Source of the DNA: Bacteroidota bacterium
Lineage (GTDB): Bacteria > Bacteroidota > Bacteroidia > Bacteroidales > Tannerellaceae
Direction of reading: 5' to 3'
DNA: 64,000 nt
NCBI GenBank assembly: GCA_023429375.1
Contig: JAEYVY010000016.1
Location: 1-64,000 of the forward strand
The notes below the pieces were generated by a model. The model worked only from the letters and a program-made list of their open reading frames with translations, did no database searches and was not told the origin of the DNA. Within the stretch, counting starts at the first letter, position 1. Every line of letters begins with the position of its first letter. Positions 51,519 to 59,899 of the stretch are shown here, one piece after another. Made by a program: the position numbers and the translations under genes.

Positions 51519-51602
51519 ATGTTTTTCTATTTCCATATATGTGGTAAAGTTTTTCTACATATATAGTAAAGTTTTTCTATATATATAGAAATAGAAAAAC
51601 AT
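51519..51602. repeat. Inverted repeat enclosing a tandem repeat
   Basis: ATGTTTTTCTATTTC (51519-51533) and GAAATAGAAAAACAT (51588-51602) are perfect 15-base inverted repeats. Between them lie two copies of a 22-base unit beginning GTAAAGTTTTTCTA and ending in ATATATA (from about 51544 and 51566), differing at one base. The whole stretch from 51480 to 51660 is AT-rich, with repeated AAACATCCC-type words, and fills most of the gap between the rluA operon and the MBL gene. No reading frame is evident. Confidence 0.7.
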
Positions 51603-51684
51603 CCCAATATTTATTGAAAAACATATCGGTGGATTTGCAAAAACATCCCTGTAAAGGAAGTGATTCGCGTTTATAGGAAAATCG

Positions 51685-51692
51685 TATATTTG
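51685..51692 (+). promoter_or_regulatory. -7 element of the MBL hydrolase gene
   Basis: TATATTTG, 36 bases before the start codon. No convincing -33 box. Confidence 0.48.
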
Positions 51693-51728
51693 TTGTATTC
51701 ATTCTATTATCAACCTGAATAAAAGCAT

Positions 51729-52451
51729 ATGATAGTCACATATATCTATCACAGTTGCTACTTGTTGGAAACCCCTCAGTGCAACGTGATTTTCGATTAT
51801 TATAAAGACACCGGAAATAAGCCGGGAGAAGGTATTATAAATGACCGCATCCTTAGCGACGATAAACCCCTGTACGTTTTTTCTTCGCACTCACATCCGG
51901 ACCATTTCAATCGTGACATATTGAATTGGAAGTCACACAAGAAGAATATCACCTATGTTTTTTCAAAAGATATTTTAGATCTTGGCAAAACCGACTCGGC
52001 AGATGCCTTGTTTTTGGACAAAGGTGATAGCTATAAGGATGAATTCCTTGTAGTAAAAGCCTATGGTTCGACTGATATAGGGGTGTCTTTTTATGTGGAG
52101 ATTGACGGTAAAAAGATATTTCATGCCGGAGACTTGAACAATTGGCACTGGAAAGACGAATCTACAAAAGAAGAGATTATGGAGGCCGAGTCATTTTACG
52201 AACGTGAACTGAATGATGTAGCTCAAGATATTAAGACGCTCTATCTGGCCATGTTTCCTATCGATCCGCGATTGGGTACCGACTTCATGAAAGGAGCCAT
52301 TCAGTTCATTTCACGTATTTCAGTAAAACACATAGCTCCGATGCACTTTGGCGAGGCCTATGATAAGATTGCTTCATTTGATGAGCAGGCAAAGGCAGCA
52401 AACAGTATGTTTATGCAGATAACACAAAAAGGACAACAACTAACAATTTAA
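51729..52451 (+). CDS. MBL-fold metallo-hydrolase
   Basis: A cytoplasmic hydrolase of 240 residues in the UlaG/RNase Z-like MBL group. The short N-terminal strand IVTYIYHSCYLLET is followed by the zinc motif SSHSHPDHFNRD (H-x-H-x-D-H, about 55-61). The next ligand segment is FHAGDLNNWHW, and the last His is in IAPMHFGEAYD. The substrate is unknown. A VOC-family gene starts 10 bases later and is probably co-transcribed. Confidence 0.87.
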   Translation: MIVTYIYHSCYLLETPQCNVIFDYYKDTGNKPGEGIINDRILSDDKPLYVFSSHSHPDHFNRDILNWKSHKKNITYVFSKDILDLGKTDSADALFLDKGDSYKDEFLVVKAYGSTDIGVSFYVEIDGKKIFHAGDLNNWHWKDESTKEEIMEAESFYERELNDVAQDIKTLYLAMFPIDPRLGTDFMKGAIQFISRISVKHIAPMHFGEAYDKIASFDEQAKAANSMFMQITQKGQQLTI

Positions 52452-52461
52452 TAATACAGCT

Positions 52462-52842
52462 ATGATTATAAAAGGACATTTTGATCATTTCAATATTAAT
52501 GTAACAGACCTGAACAAAAGTATCCAATTTTACGAAAAAGCATTGGGACTTAAGGAGGCACGCCGGAAAGAAGCTCAAGACGGATCATTTATCCTTGTCT
52601 ATCTTACCGACCAAACAACAGGTTTCTTGCTAGAGCTAACTTGGCTTAGAGATCGTAACGAGCCTTATGAACTAGGCGATAACGAAAGCCACCTCTGCTA
52701 TCGTGTGGAAGGAGATTATGACGAAGTACGTCGTTTTCACAAAGAAATGGGATGCGTCTGTTTCGAAAATAAATCTATGGGTCTGTATTTTATCAATGAT
52801 CCGGACGACTACTGGATTGAGATTCTACCGGTAGTTAGATAA
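52462..52842 (+). CDS. VOC family (glyoxalase-like) protein
   Basis: A 126-residue protein of the vicinal oxygen chelate fold. Two beta-alpha-beta-beta-beta modules are seen: FDHFNINVTDLNKSIQFYEKALGL (His of the metal site) with LLELTW (Glu), and ESHLCYRVEGDYDEV (His) with YWIEILPV (Glu). All four metal ligands of glyoxalase I occur in the right places, so methylglyoxal detoxification is possible, but the family is diverse. Confidence 0.85.
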   Translation: MIIKGHFDHFNINVTDLNKSIQFYEKALGLKEARRKEAQDGSFILVYLTDQTTGFLLELTWLRDRNEPYELGDNESHLCYRVEGDYDEVRRFHKEMGCVCFENKSMGLYFINDPDDYWIEILPVVR

Positions 52843-52903
52843 AATAGCCCAAGCGTTTCTACTTTTTTATCAAACATGATATGGATACTAAGTCATAAAC
52901 GCT

Positions 52904-52911
52904 TATATTTG
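52904..52911 (+). promoter_or_regulatory. -7 element of the ROK glucokinase gene
   Basis: TATATTTG, 43 bases before the start codon of the kinase gene. The -33 position is not matched. Confidence 0.45.
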
Positions 52912-52954
52912 CTGGTCTCAAAGAATTTCATTATTAATCTAAAATATTAAGATC

Positions 52955-53917
52955 ATGGATAAACCGTATGTAGTTGGTATTGACATAGGTGGTACCAATA
53001 CCGTTTTTGGCGTTGTTGATGCAAGAGGAACTATTACTTACAGTGGTGCTATTAAGACTGGTAAGTATGCAGACGTTAACGATTATGTTGCTGAACTTGC
53101 AAAAGGACTTAATCTTGTTATTGAACAAGCCGGAGGTAAAGATAAAATCAAAGGAATCGGTGTTGGTGCGCCAAACGGCAACTACTTTAATGGATGTATC
53201 GAATTCGCCCCTAACTTGCCTTGGAAAGGTAAAATTCCATTGGCTCAACTTATCAGCGAATCAGTAGGTGGTATTCCTGTAGCATTGACAAACGATGCTA
53301 ATGCTGCTGCAATCGGAGAAATGACCTACGGGGTTGCACGTGGAATGAAAGACTTTATCGTTATCACACTGGGAACAGGTGTTGGTAGTGGTATCGTTAT
53401 CGGTGGTAACCTGGTTTATGGACACGATGGATTTGCTGGTGAATTAGGACACGTAATCATGCGTCGTCACAATGGTCGTCTTTGTGGTTGTGGCCGTCAA
53501 GGATGTCTTGAAGCTTATGCTTCTGCAACAGGTGTGGCACGTACTGCACGTGAATATCTTGAAATCCGCAAGGAAGACAGCCTTCTTCGTGAATTAAATT
53601 CAGACGAAATCACATCTAAGGATGTATTCGACGCAGCTATCAAAGGTGATAAGATTGCACTTGAAATCTTCGAAGCAACAGGTACTATCTTAGGTGAAGC
53701 TATCGCTGACTTCGTCGCTTTCTCAAGCCCAGAGGCAATCATCTTGTTCGGTGGACTTACAAAAGCTGGTGATTTGATCATGAACCCGATCAAAGCAGCT
53801 ATGGACAAGAACATGCTAAAAGTATTCGCAGGAAAGACAAAATTATTATTCTCACAACTGAAAGAAAGCGATGCTGCCGTATTAGGTGCTAGCGCATTAG
53901 GTTGGGAAGCAAAATAA
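52955..53917 (+). CDS. ROK family glucokinase
   Basis: Phosphorylates glucose (or a related hexose) with ATP in the cytoplasm. The 320 residues show the phosphate loop VGIDIGGTNTVFGVV, LTNDANAAAIGE (catalytic Asp), TLGTGVGSGIVIGG, the ROK hallmark GELGHVIM and the zinc cluster CGCGRQGCLEAYAS. No N-terminal HTH, so it is an enzyme and not a NagC-type repressor. Codon use is strongly biased toward GGT/GTT/ATC, as expected of a highly expressed gene. It ends at a bidirectional terminator. Confidence 0.92.
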   Translation: MDKPYVVGIDIGGTNTVFGVVDARGTITYSGAIKTGKYADVNDYVAELAKGLNLVIEQAGGKDKIKGIGVGAPNGNYFNGCIEFAPNLPWKGKIPLAQLISESVGGIPVALTNDANAAAIGEMTYGVARGMKDFIVITLGTGVGSGIVIGGNLVYGHDGFAGELGHVIMRRHNGRLCGCGRQGCLEAYASATGVARTAREYLEIRKEDSLLRELNSDEITSKDVFDAAIKGDKIALEIFEATGTILGEAIADFVAFSSPEAIILFGGLTKAGDLIMNPIKAAMDKNMLKVFAGKTKLLFSQLKESDAAVLGASALGWEAK

Positions 53918-53936
53918 TATCTTCCTCTAAAATAGA

Positions 53937-53970
53937 AAACCCCACAATTGGACATCCGATTGTGGGGTTT
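53937..53970. terminator. Bidirectional terminator after the glucokinase gene
   Basis: AAACCCCACAAT (53937-53948) pairs with ATTGTGGGGTTT (53959-53970), a perfect 12-bp stem. The plus strand continues GGTTTTTATT and the minus strand TTCTATTTT, so it also serves the LuxR gene from the other side. Confidence 0.88.
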
Positions 53971-54006
53971 GGTTTTTATTCTGAATGAACATCCTAAACT
54001 AGATGT

Positions 54007-54627
54007 TCAACTTCCTTTATCTTGCTTTATATCGCTTAATTCAACCAGCTTGTTTACGATTGCATATATAGTCAAACCACTGGCACTATGAATTTGTAGT
54101 TTGCGAGCAATATTGCGCCTATGCGTAATGACCGTATGGGTAGAAAGGAACAAGCTATTTGCTATTTCCCGATTAGTCATTCCCTTCACAACACAAACAA
54201 CAATTTCTTTTTCACGCGCACTTAGCATTTGTTGTTCGTCAGATTCATTCAACGAAACTATCTCTTCCCTATTTATCAATTCCAGCTTACGTTTTATCAC
54301 ATCGACACTGTCATATATATTTACCTGGTCGTCAAAAGTTCGTAAAAGGGTCTGATCAAACGTATTATAAACAAGTGCAATGCATTTCATTGTTGGGCAA
54401 CCAGTTTCCTCCTTAAGATGGGACAAATTCAGCCCTCCTATCATCGACGGGTTGACCATCAATACATCAGGCCTATTGATGCGTAACGTTTCTGAGATAG
54501 ATTCCGTATTATTCAACTCCGTAATTTGAAAACGAAAACCGGGTATTCGTTTTAATACTAGCTCCAATCCACTTCGTATTATTTCGGATGGTTCAGCAAG
54601 AACAATCTTAAGGACTATATTCGCCAT
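54007..54627 (-). CDS. LuxR-type regulator with a degenerate receiver domain
   Basis: A DNA-binding regulator of 206 residues. The N-terminal part (about 5-120) has the receiver fold, but the phospho-acceptor position reads DVLMVNPSM with Asn59 where Asp is expected, and the acidic pair is AEP (Glu12, Pro13). Phosphorylation is therefore unlikely. The C-terminal LuxR/NarL HTH is intact: LSAREKEIVVCVVKGMTNREIANSLFLSTHTVITHRRNI (about 134-172). It is 6 bases after the hemerythrin-domain gene and very probably co-transcribed. No histidine kinase is nearby. Confidence 0.88.
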   Translation of the reverse strand: MANIVLKIVLAEPSEIIRSGLELVLKRIPGFRFQITELNNTESISETLRINRPDVLMVNPSMIGGLNLSHLKEETGCPTMKCIALVYNTFDQTLLRTFDDQVNIYDSVDVIKRKLELINREEIVSLNESDEQQMLSAREKEIVVCVVKGMTNREIANSLFLSTHTVITHRRNIARKLQIHSASGLTIYAIVNKLVELSDIKQDKGS

Positions 54628-54633
54628 AATGCG

Positions 54634-55323
54634 TTAAAGTGTTTTCTCAAGTTCTAAAATTGCCGGTATGAAAAGATAATCCTCAATGTGATTATGTGAG
54701 GCAAGATCTTCTTCTGTCGAGAAGATATCAAACAAGACACTGTTCAACATATTATTGGATGCTCCCGGATAATACTTGATCAATATATTCTTTAGTTCGG
54801 TGATCTTTAACTCAATCTGATCGTGACGCTTCATAAAGATGGATATGTTGTATTTCTGCTTTTTGTTCCCTTTTAAGATAGAGCGGACATAAGGGAAAAC
54901 CGTTTTTTCTTCATAAAGCATATGTTTATTGACTTCTTCTGCGTATTCATCAAAAAAACGGCGTATAACAAATGCTACATCTTCTGAGGAGTTGCTTATC
55001 GCTTCAAGTAATTTTGCGCGTATTTGAGGCAATCTGAACTTCAAGAAATAATCATGGGAATTATGCAAATAGTTCATTAATGATTCGAGTGACAAGTTTT
55101 CACTAGGAACCGGCTGTGTTTTCTGAGACGTATCAGACAAGTAGTTGACCACCGTTAAAAACGTATTGGTATCTACATTATTCATCCGGCATACTTCCCC
55201 GATATTCTTATCTCCAAAGCCAAGCGCAATCCCAAATCGACTCATCACAAACACCATCGGATAATTTTCACATATCAGATCGCTCATCTTATCCGTCTCT
55301 CTATAATTCCCTTTTCTATACAT
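54634..55323 (-). CDS. Hemerythrin-domain protein, RIC/ScdA-like
   Basis: A 229-residue cytoplasmic protein. The N-terminal part resembles the ScdA_N/RIC domain (YPMVFVMSRFGIALGFGDKNIGEVCRMNNVD), though without the usual Cys pair. The C-terminal hemerythrin domain shows the di-iron pattern: LHNSHDYFL, NKHMLYEEKTVFPYV, MKRHDQIEL and SHNHIEDYLFIP. Relatives store or donate iron for Fe-S repair or sense O2/NO. The pairing with a receiver-degenerate LuxR regulator suggests redox-linked control. A -7 box precedes it at 55352-55359. Confidence 0.87.
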   Translation of the reverse strand: MYRKGNYRETDKMSDLICENYPMVFVMSRFGIALGFGDKNIGEVCRMNNVDTNTFLTVVNYLSDTSQKTQPVPSENLSLESLMNYLHNSHDYFLKFRLPQIRAKLLEAISNSSEDVAFVIRRFFDEYAEEVNKHMLYEEKTVFPYVRSILKGNKKQKYNISIFMKRHDQIELKITELKNILIKYYPGASNNMLNSVLFDIFSTEEDLASHNHIEDYLFIPAILELEKTL

Positions 55324-55351
55324 AATATATATTCATTATACGCTCACAGTC

Positions 55352-55359
55352 CAAAGTTA
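55352..55359 (-). promoter_or_regulatory. -7 element of the hemerythrin-LuxR operon
   Basis: TAACTTTG on the minus strand, about 29 bases before the start codon. No -33 box at the normal distance. Confidence 0.48.
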
Positions 55360-55524
55360 CTTTATTTCTGCAAACGCTAATCTCTTTTTATTCTTTACTT
55401 ATATGATTAACTAATTCTGTACAAAGAACCAAAAACGACCTCGAAAGGTTGAAAAGAAAACAAAAATTGTCTTGATACAAGTACAAAATTAACGGATAAA
55501 GAACTGCTACTCAATAACTACAAT

Positions 55525-55551
55525 TAGGTATAATAATAAATATTATACCTA
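55525..55551. repeat. Perfect 11-bp palindrome in the divergent intergenic region
   Basis: TAGGTATAATA (55525-55535), a 5-base spacer, then TATTATACCTA (55541-55551). It lies in the 390-base gap between the divergent hemerythrin-LuxR operon and the AI-2E family gene, about 200 bases from each start. Nothing else is evident in the gap (55360-55716) apart from AT-rich sequence. It could be a regulator-binding site; it is not followed by a T-run. Confidence 0.55.
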
Positions 55552-55716
55552 GTATCGTGTAGCGATTTCTATGCAACCTATAGAATTAAAGTCTATTAGA
55601 TATTCTTAGCCATTCTGCAAAATTTAATGCTGTAAATTATTATCTTAGAACCCATACCCGCGGTCCTCTATTTTAAACGGAAGGGGTTACCTATATTCAC
55701 ATTAATTGAATGAACT

Positions 55717-56745
55717 ATGGCGACATTTAAATACAATTATTGGAAGTATTCTTTGATTATACTCATCGTTTTCATTGGCATCATTTTATTCAATCAATTC
55801 CGACCGTTTCTTACAGGATTGCTCGGTGCCTTTACTATGTATACTGTTTTACGCAAACAGATGTTCTATTTTGTTGAGAAGAAAAGATTCAATAAAACAA
55901 TAGCTGCTCTGATCTGTATTACTGAGGTTGTGCTATGCATTCTTATACCTACATTTCTTATTATCTGGATGCTATTGGGCAAAATTCAGCATTTTGATTT
56001 AAACATAGAACCCCTCATTGATTTTATAAAACAATATATCGCACTAATTCGTGAAAAGACGGGGTATAACCTGCTAAATGTTGACAATCTTACCACTGCA
56101 ACATCGTATTTCACAAAATTCATACATATTCTGATCGGACAGGTAAGTAATATTATTGTTAATTCAATAGTTCTAGTCTTCTTACTTTATTTTATGTTGA
56201 TTAGTGGAAGAAATATGGAAGGTTTTATCTATGGCCTTTTACCTTTTAATGATAAGAACAAAGCAAATGTTATAGATGAAATAAAGCGAATGGTTCTTTC
56301 AAATGCTATTGGCATTCCATTGTTAGCCATCATTCAAGGTGGAATAGCTTTATTGGGATATTGGATCTTTAATGTACCTAGCGCCCTCCTATTTGGTTTT
56401 ATGACTTGTTTTGCAACAATTATCCCATTAGTCGGCACAGGACTTGTCTGGGTGCCATTATGCATTTATTTTATGCTGTCAGGCAATTGGTTTAGTGCTA
56501 TAGGCTTATTTTTATACTCTCTCATCATCCTTACAAACGTAGATAACGTTATTCGTCTAATTATTCAGAAGCAAATGGCAGACACTCACCCTTTAATTAC
56601 AGTGTTTGGTGTTATCTTAGGCTTACCTTTATTCGGATTTTGGGGTGTAATATTTGGTCCTCTTTTGCTGTCTATGTTCTTTTTGCTTATTCAAATCTTC
56701 AAAAAAGAATATATTGAGAATGATTCGGAGCTCACTCGGAAGTAA
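55717..56745 (+). CDS. AI-2E family transporter (PerM-like membrane protein)
   Basis: An inner-membrane protein of 342 residues with about eight helices. It starts with a hydrophobic pair (SLIILIVFIGIILFNQFRPFLTGLLGAF), then a soluble linker near 115-150 and the family core: IPLLAIIQGGIALLGYWIF, FATIIPLVGTGLVWVP and LIITNVDNVIRL-type segments, ending GVILGLPLFGFWGVIFGPLLL. Named after AI-2 export (TqsA), but members also act as Na+/H+ exchangers; the substrate is unknown. Monocistronic, converging on the alpha ribosomal operon. Confidence 0.88.
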   Translation: MATFKYNYWKYSLIILIVFIGIILFNQFRPFLTGLLGAFTMYTVLRKQMFYFVEKKRFNKTIAALICITEVVLCILIPTFLIIWMLLGKIQHFDLNIEPLIDFIKQYIALIREKTGYNLLNVDNLTTATSYFTKFIHILIGQVSNIIVNSIVLVFLLYFMLISGRNMEGFIYGLLPFNDKNKANVIDEIKRMVLSNAIGIPLLAIIQGGIALLGYWIFNVPSALLFGFMTCFATIIPLVGTGLVWVPLCIYFMLSGNWFSAIGLFLYSLIILTNVDNVIRLIIQKQMADTHPLITVFGVILGLPLFGFWGVIFGPLLLSMFFLLIQIFKKEYIENDSELTRK

Positions 56746-56818
56746 AAAATACAGCTATGTAAATGCCATTCAATAAGGTCTTCTTTAGGTATAGTCTTTT
56801 ATACTTTAGATTATACGC

Positions 56819-56860
56819 AAAAAAAAAGAGCGAATCCTATCAGAATTCACTCTTTTTTTA
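56819..56860. terminator. Bidirectional terminator between the AI-2E gene and rplQ
   Basis: AAAAAAAGAG (56821-56830) and CTCTTTTTTT (56850-56859) flank an inner GAAT/ATTC pairing. T-runs occur on both strands. It ends the alpha operon and the transporter gene. Confidence 0.8.
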
Positions 56861-56877
56861 TCGTTAAGTTTAAGCAA

Positions 56878-57357
56878 TTACTCTTTTGTTTCTTCAACAG
56901 TTGGAGTAACTTCTGCTGCTGGTGCAGCTGCTGCTGTACTTTTCTTTCTTTGACGTCTAGCTTTAGGAGCTTTCTTTTCGCCACCTTTCAACATGTTTTC
57001 ATTGTAATCTACTAGTTCAATAAAACACATTGCAGCATTATCACCTAAACGGTTACCAGTTTTGATAATGCGAGTGTATCCACCTGGACGTTCTCCAATT
57101 TTTTGAGCTACACCATTGAATAGCTCAGTAACAGTATGTTTGTCTTTCAAATTACTAAACACAATACGTCTCGAATGAGTTGTATCTTCTTTTGCTTTAG
57201 TAATCAAAGGTTCAACATATTTACGTAAAGCCTTAGCTTTAGCAGTAGTCGTAAAAATACGCTTGTGCAAAATCAAAGAACAAGCCATATTTGAAAGCAT
57301 TGCTGCTCTGTGCGTATTTGTGCGACCTAAATGATTGAATTTTTTATTATGTCTCAT
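56878..57357 (-). CDS. rplQ: Ribosomal protein L17 with extended C-terminus
   Basis: Large-subunit protein near the exit tunnel. The first 115 residues are the standard L17 (MRHNKKFNHLGRTNTHRAAML, GGYTRIIKTGNRLGDNA). The last 45 residues are a Lys/Ala/Glu-rich tail (KKAPKARRQRKKSTAAAAPAA) not found in E. coli L17. Last gene of the alpha operon; 5 bases after rpoA. Confidence 0.96.
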   Translation of the reverse strand: MRHNKKFNHLGRTNTHRAAMLSNMACSLILHKRIFTTTAKAKALRKYVEPLITKAKEDTTHSRRIVFSNLKDKHTVTELFNGVAQKIGERPGGYTRIIKTGNRLGDNAAMCFIELVDYNENMLKGGEKKAPKARRQRKKSTAAAAPAAEVTPTVEETKE

Positions 57358-57362
57358 CTTAG

Positions 57363-58355
57363 TTACTCTTTGTCTAATTTATATTTACTGGTGTCCATTC
57401 CAAAAGAAAGATTCAAGCTTTCTAATAGTTCATCAAGTTCAGTAAGAGACTTTTTACCGAAGTTTCTGAACTTCAACAAGTCATTCTTATTAAACTTAAC
57501 TAACTCACCAAGAGTCTCAACATCTGCTGCTTTCAAACAGTTCAAAGCACGAACAGAAAGATCCATATCAGACAATTTACTCTTAAGTAATTGACGCATA
57601 TGTAATACTTCTTCATCGAATTCTTCGTTACCTTCTGTATCTGCAGTCTCAATTGCTATCTTCTCATCAGAGAATAACATGAAGTGATGTATAAGGATCT
57701 TAGCAGCTTCTTTTAAAGCTTCTTTAGGATGGATTGAACCATCAGTCGCAATTTCCAAAACAAGTTTTTCGTAGTCTGTTTTTTGTTCTACACGATAATT
57801 TTCGATAGAATATTTTACATTACGAATAGGAGTAAAGATGGAATCAATAGCAATAACTTGAATGTCTGAAATAAGTTCGCGATTTTCATCAGCTGGAACA
57901 TATCCACGACCTTTATTAATTGCTATTTCTATTTGAAAACTTGCAGTTGGATCAATATTGCAGACTACTAATTCAGGGTTCAATACTTCAAAACCTGTTA
58001 AATGTCTTCCAATGTCACCGGCTTTGAACATTTCTGTTCCCGAAACTGAAATACTAACTTTTTCGTTTTCAATGTCCTCAACAACCTGTTTAAATCTAAC
58101 TTGTTTTAGATTTAAGATAATATTTGTTACATCTTCTATAACGCCAGGAATTGTGCCAAATTCATGATCAATTCCATCGATTTTAATGGATGTAATAGCA
58201 AAACCTTCAAGTGAAGACAAGAGAATACGGCGTAATGCATTACCTATCGTTATGCCATAACCGGGTTCTAACGGACGAAATTCGAATTTACCGAAGAAAT
58301 TATCCGCTTCTAACATTAATACTTTATCGGGTTTTTGAAATGCTAATATCGCCAT
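57363..58355 (-). CDS. rpoA: RNA polymerase alpha subunit
   Basis: Scaffold subunit for RNA polymerase assembly and a contact for activators. The 330 residues contain the N-terminal dimerisation domain (PLEPGYGITIGNALRRILLSSLEG) and, after an acidic linker near 235-245, the C-terminal domain (DLSVRALNCLKAADVETLGELV, RNFGKKSLTELDELL). Standard length. It lies between rpsD and rplQ, the usual alpha-operon order. Confidence 0.98.
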   Translation of the reverse strand: MAILAFQKPDKVLMLEADNFFGKFEFRPLEPGYGITIGNALRRILLSSLEGFAITSIKIDGIDHEFGTIPGVIEDVTNIILNLKQVRFKQVVEDIENEKVSISVSGTEMFKAGDIGRHLTGFEVLNPELVVCNIDPTASFQIEIAINKGRGYVPADENRELISDIQVIAIDSIFTPIRNVKYSIENYRVEQKTDYEKLVLEIATDGSIHPKEALKEAAKILIHHFMLFSDEKIAIETADTEGNEEFDEEVLHMRQLLKSKLSDMDLSVRALNCLKAADVETLGELVKFNKNDLLKFRNFGKKSLTELDELLESLNLSFGMDTSKYKLDKE

Positions 58356-58366
58356 GGAATCAATTA

Positions 58367-58972
58367 TTATTTAGAATACAATTCTACAATCAGCTGTTCT
58401 TTAATATTTTCAGGGATGTCTGCTCTTTCTGGAATGTGTAAGAACTTACCTGTCATACTTTGAGCATCCCATTCAATCCAAGGATATTTGCTATGGTTGA
58501 ATCCAGCCAATGCATCAGAAACAACTTCTAAAGATTTAGATTTTTCACGTACACCAATAACTTGACCTGCTTTAACAGCATAAGATGGAATATTTACCAC
58601 TTTGCCATCAACAGTAATATGACGGTGTGAAACTAATTGTCTAGCAGCTGCTCTTGTTGGAGCAATTCCTAAACGATAAACAATATTATCTAAACGACTT
58701 TCTAATAGTTGCAATAGAACTTCACCGGTAATACCCTTAGAGCGAGAAGCCTTATCGAATAGGTTTCTAAATTGTTTTTCTAATACGCCATAAGTATATT
58801 TAGCCTTTTGCTTCTCACGGAGCTGAATACCGTATTCAGAAGTCTTTCTTTTTCTTGAATTTCCGTGTTGTCCTGGAGGATAATTCTTTTTTGAAAGAAC
58901 TTTGTCAGGTCCAAATATAGCTTCTCCAAACTTACGAGCTATTCTTGTTTTAGGTCCAGTATATCTTGCCAT
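58367..58972 (-). CDS. rpsD: Ribosomal protein S4
   Basis: Primary 16S rRNA-binding protein that nucleates 30S assembly and in many bacteria represses its own operon. The 201 residues include the S4 domain (LESRLDNIVYRLGIAPTRAAARQLVSHRHITVDG). The N-terminus (ARYTGPKTRIARKFGEAIFG) has no zinc-binding Cys, the Cys-minus form. It is preceded by a 110-base gap, the longest in this operon. Confidence 0.97.
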   Translation of the reverse strand: MARYTGPKTRIARKFGEAIFGPDKVLSKKNYPPGQHGNSRKRKTSEYGIQLREKQKAKYTYGVLEKQFRNLFDKASRSKGITGEVLLQLLESRLDNIVYRLGIAPTRAAARQLVSHRHITVDGKVVNIPSYAVKAGQVIGVREKSKSLEVVSDALAGFNHSKYPWIEWDAQSMTGKFLHIPERADIPENIKEQLIVELYSK

Positions 58973-59082
58973 TATTTTTAATTTTTTAAATCAAAGTAGA
59001 TTCGAAAAAGTACAGCCGCGATTATAGAGAGGGTAAGGTGTATATAATCTATTTACAATTTTCAAATCCAAAATTAATATTA

Positions 59083-59472
59083 TTATACGCGTCTCTTTTT
59101 AGGAGGACGACATCCATTATGTGGTAATGGAGTAACATCGATAATTTCTGTTACTTCAATTCCAGCGCCGTGAATTGTTCTGATAGCAGACTCACGTCCG
59201 TTACCTGGTCCCTTCACGTAAACCTTAACTTTTCTAAGTCCTAAATCATATGCTACTTTAGCACAATCTTGTGCTGCCATCTGAGCTGCATATGGAGTGT
59301 TCTTTTTAGAACTTCTAAAGCCCATTTTTCCAGCTGAAGACCAACTAATTACTTGTCCTTCGCTATTTGCAAGAGAAACGATTATATTATTGAAAGAAGA
59401 GTGGATATGTGCTTGACCATATGCATCAACTTTCACATTTCTTTTTTTTGCAACAACTGTTTTTTTTGCCAT
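59083..59472 (-). CDS. rpsK: Ribosomal protein S11
   Basis: 30S platform protein of 129 residues. GQAHIHSSFNNIIVSLANSEGQVISWSSAGKMGFRSSKKNTPYAAQMAA is characteristic, and the C-terminus DVTPLPHNGCRPPKKRRV matches the family closely. 8 bases from rpsM. Confidence 0.97.
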   Translation of the reverse strand: MAKKTVVAKKRNVKVDAYGQAHIHSSFNNIIVSLANSEGQVISWSSAGKMGFRSSKKNTPYAAQMAAQDCAKVAYDLGLRKVKVYVKGPGNGRESAIRTIHGAGIEVTEIIDVTPLPHNGCRPPKKRRV

Positions 59473-59480
59473 ATCAATTA

Positions 59481-59861
59481 TTATTTAGTAGCTTTTTTCT
59501 TATTAGCAACTGTTTTCTTCTTTCCTTTGCGAGTACGAGCATTGTTTTTTGTACTTTGTCCACGCAATGGTAAACCAATACGGTGTCTAATTCCGCGATA
59601 ACAACCAATATCCATTAATCGCTTAATGTTTAATTGGATTTCTGAACGCAAATCACCTTCTACTTTAAATTCTTGGCCGATGATTTCACGTACTTTCGCT
59701 GCTTGATCATCATTCCAGTCTTTTACTTTAAGATCACGATCAATGCCAGCTTTTTCTAATATAGACTTTGCTGCGCTACGACCTATACCATAAATATAAG
59801 TCAAAGCTATTTCTCCCCTCTTATTCTGTGGCAAATCTACACCAACTATTCTTATAGCCAT
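59481..59861 (-). CDS. rpsM: Ribosomal protein S13
   Basis: 30S head protein of 126 residues contacting the large subunit. AIRIVGVDLPQNKRGEIALTYIYGIGRSAAKSIL and GIRHRIGLPLRGQSTKNNARTRKG are diagnostic. The Lys-rich tail (KKKTVANKKKATK) is typical of the group. It follows rpmJ by 38 bases. Confidence 0.97.
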   Translation of the reverse strand: MAIRIVGVDLPQNKRGEIALTYIYGIGRSAAKSILEKAGIDRDLKVKDWNDDQAAKVREIIGQEFKVEGDLRSEIQLNIKRLMDIGCYRGIRHRIGLPLRGQSTKNNARTRKGKKKTVANKKKATK

Positions 59862-59899
59862 ATTTTTTCCTTAAATTATTAGTTTGCAAAAATAAGAAA

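Noticed and set aside
51480..51660. CRISPR array
   Set aside because: Only two direct repeat copies, no spacers of constant length and no cas genes nearby.
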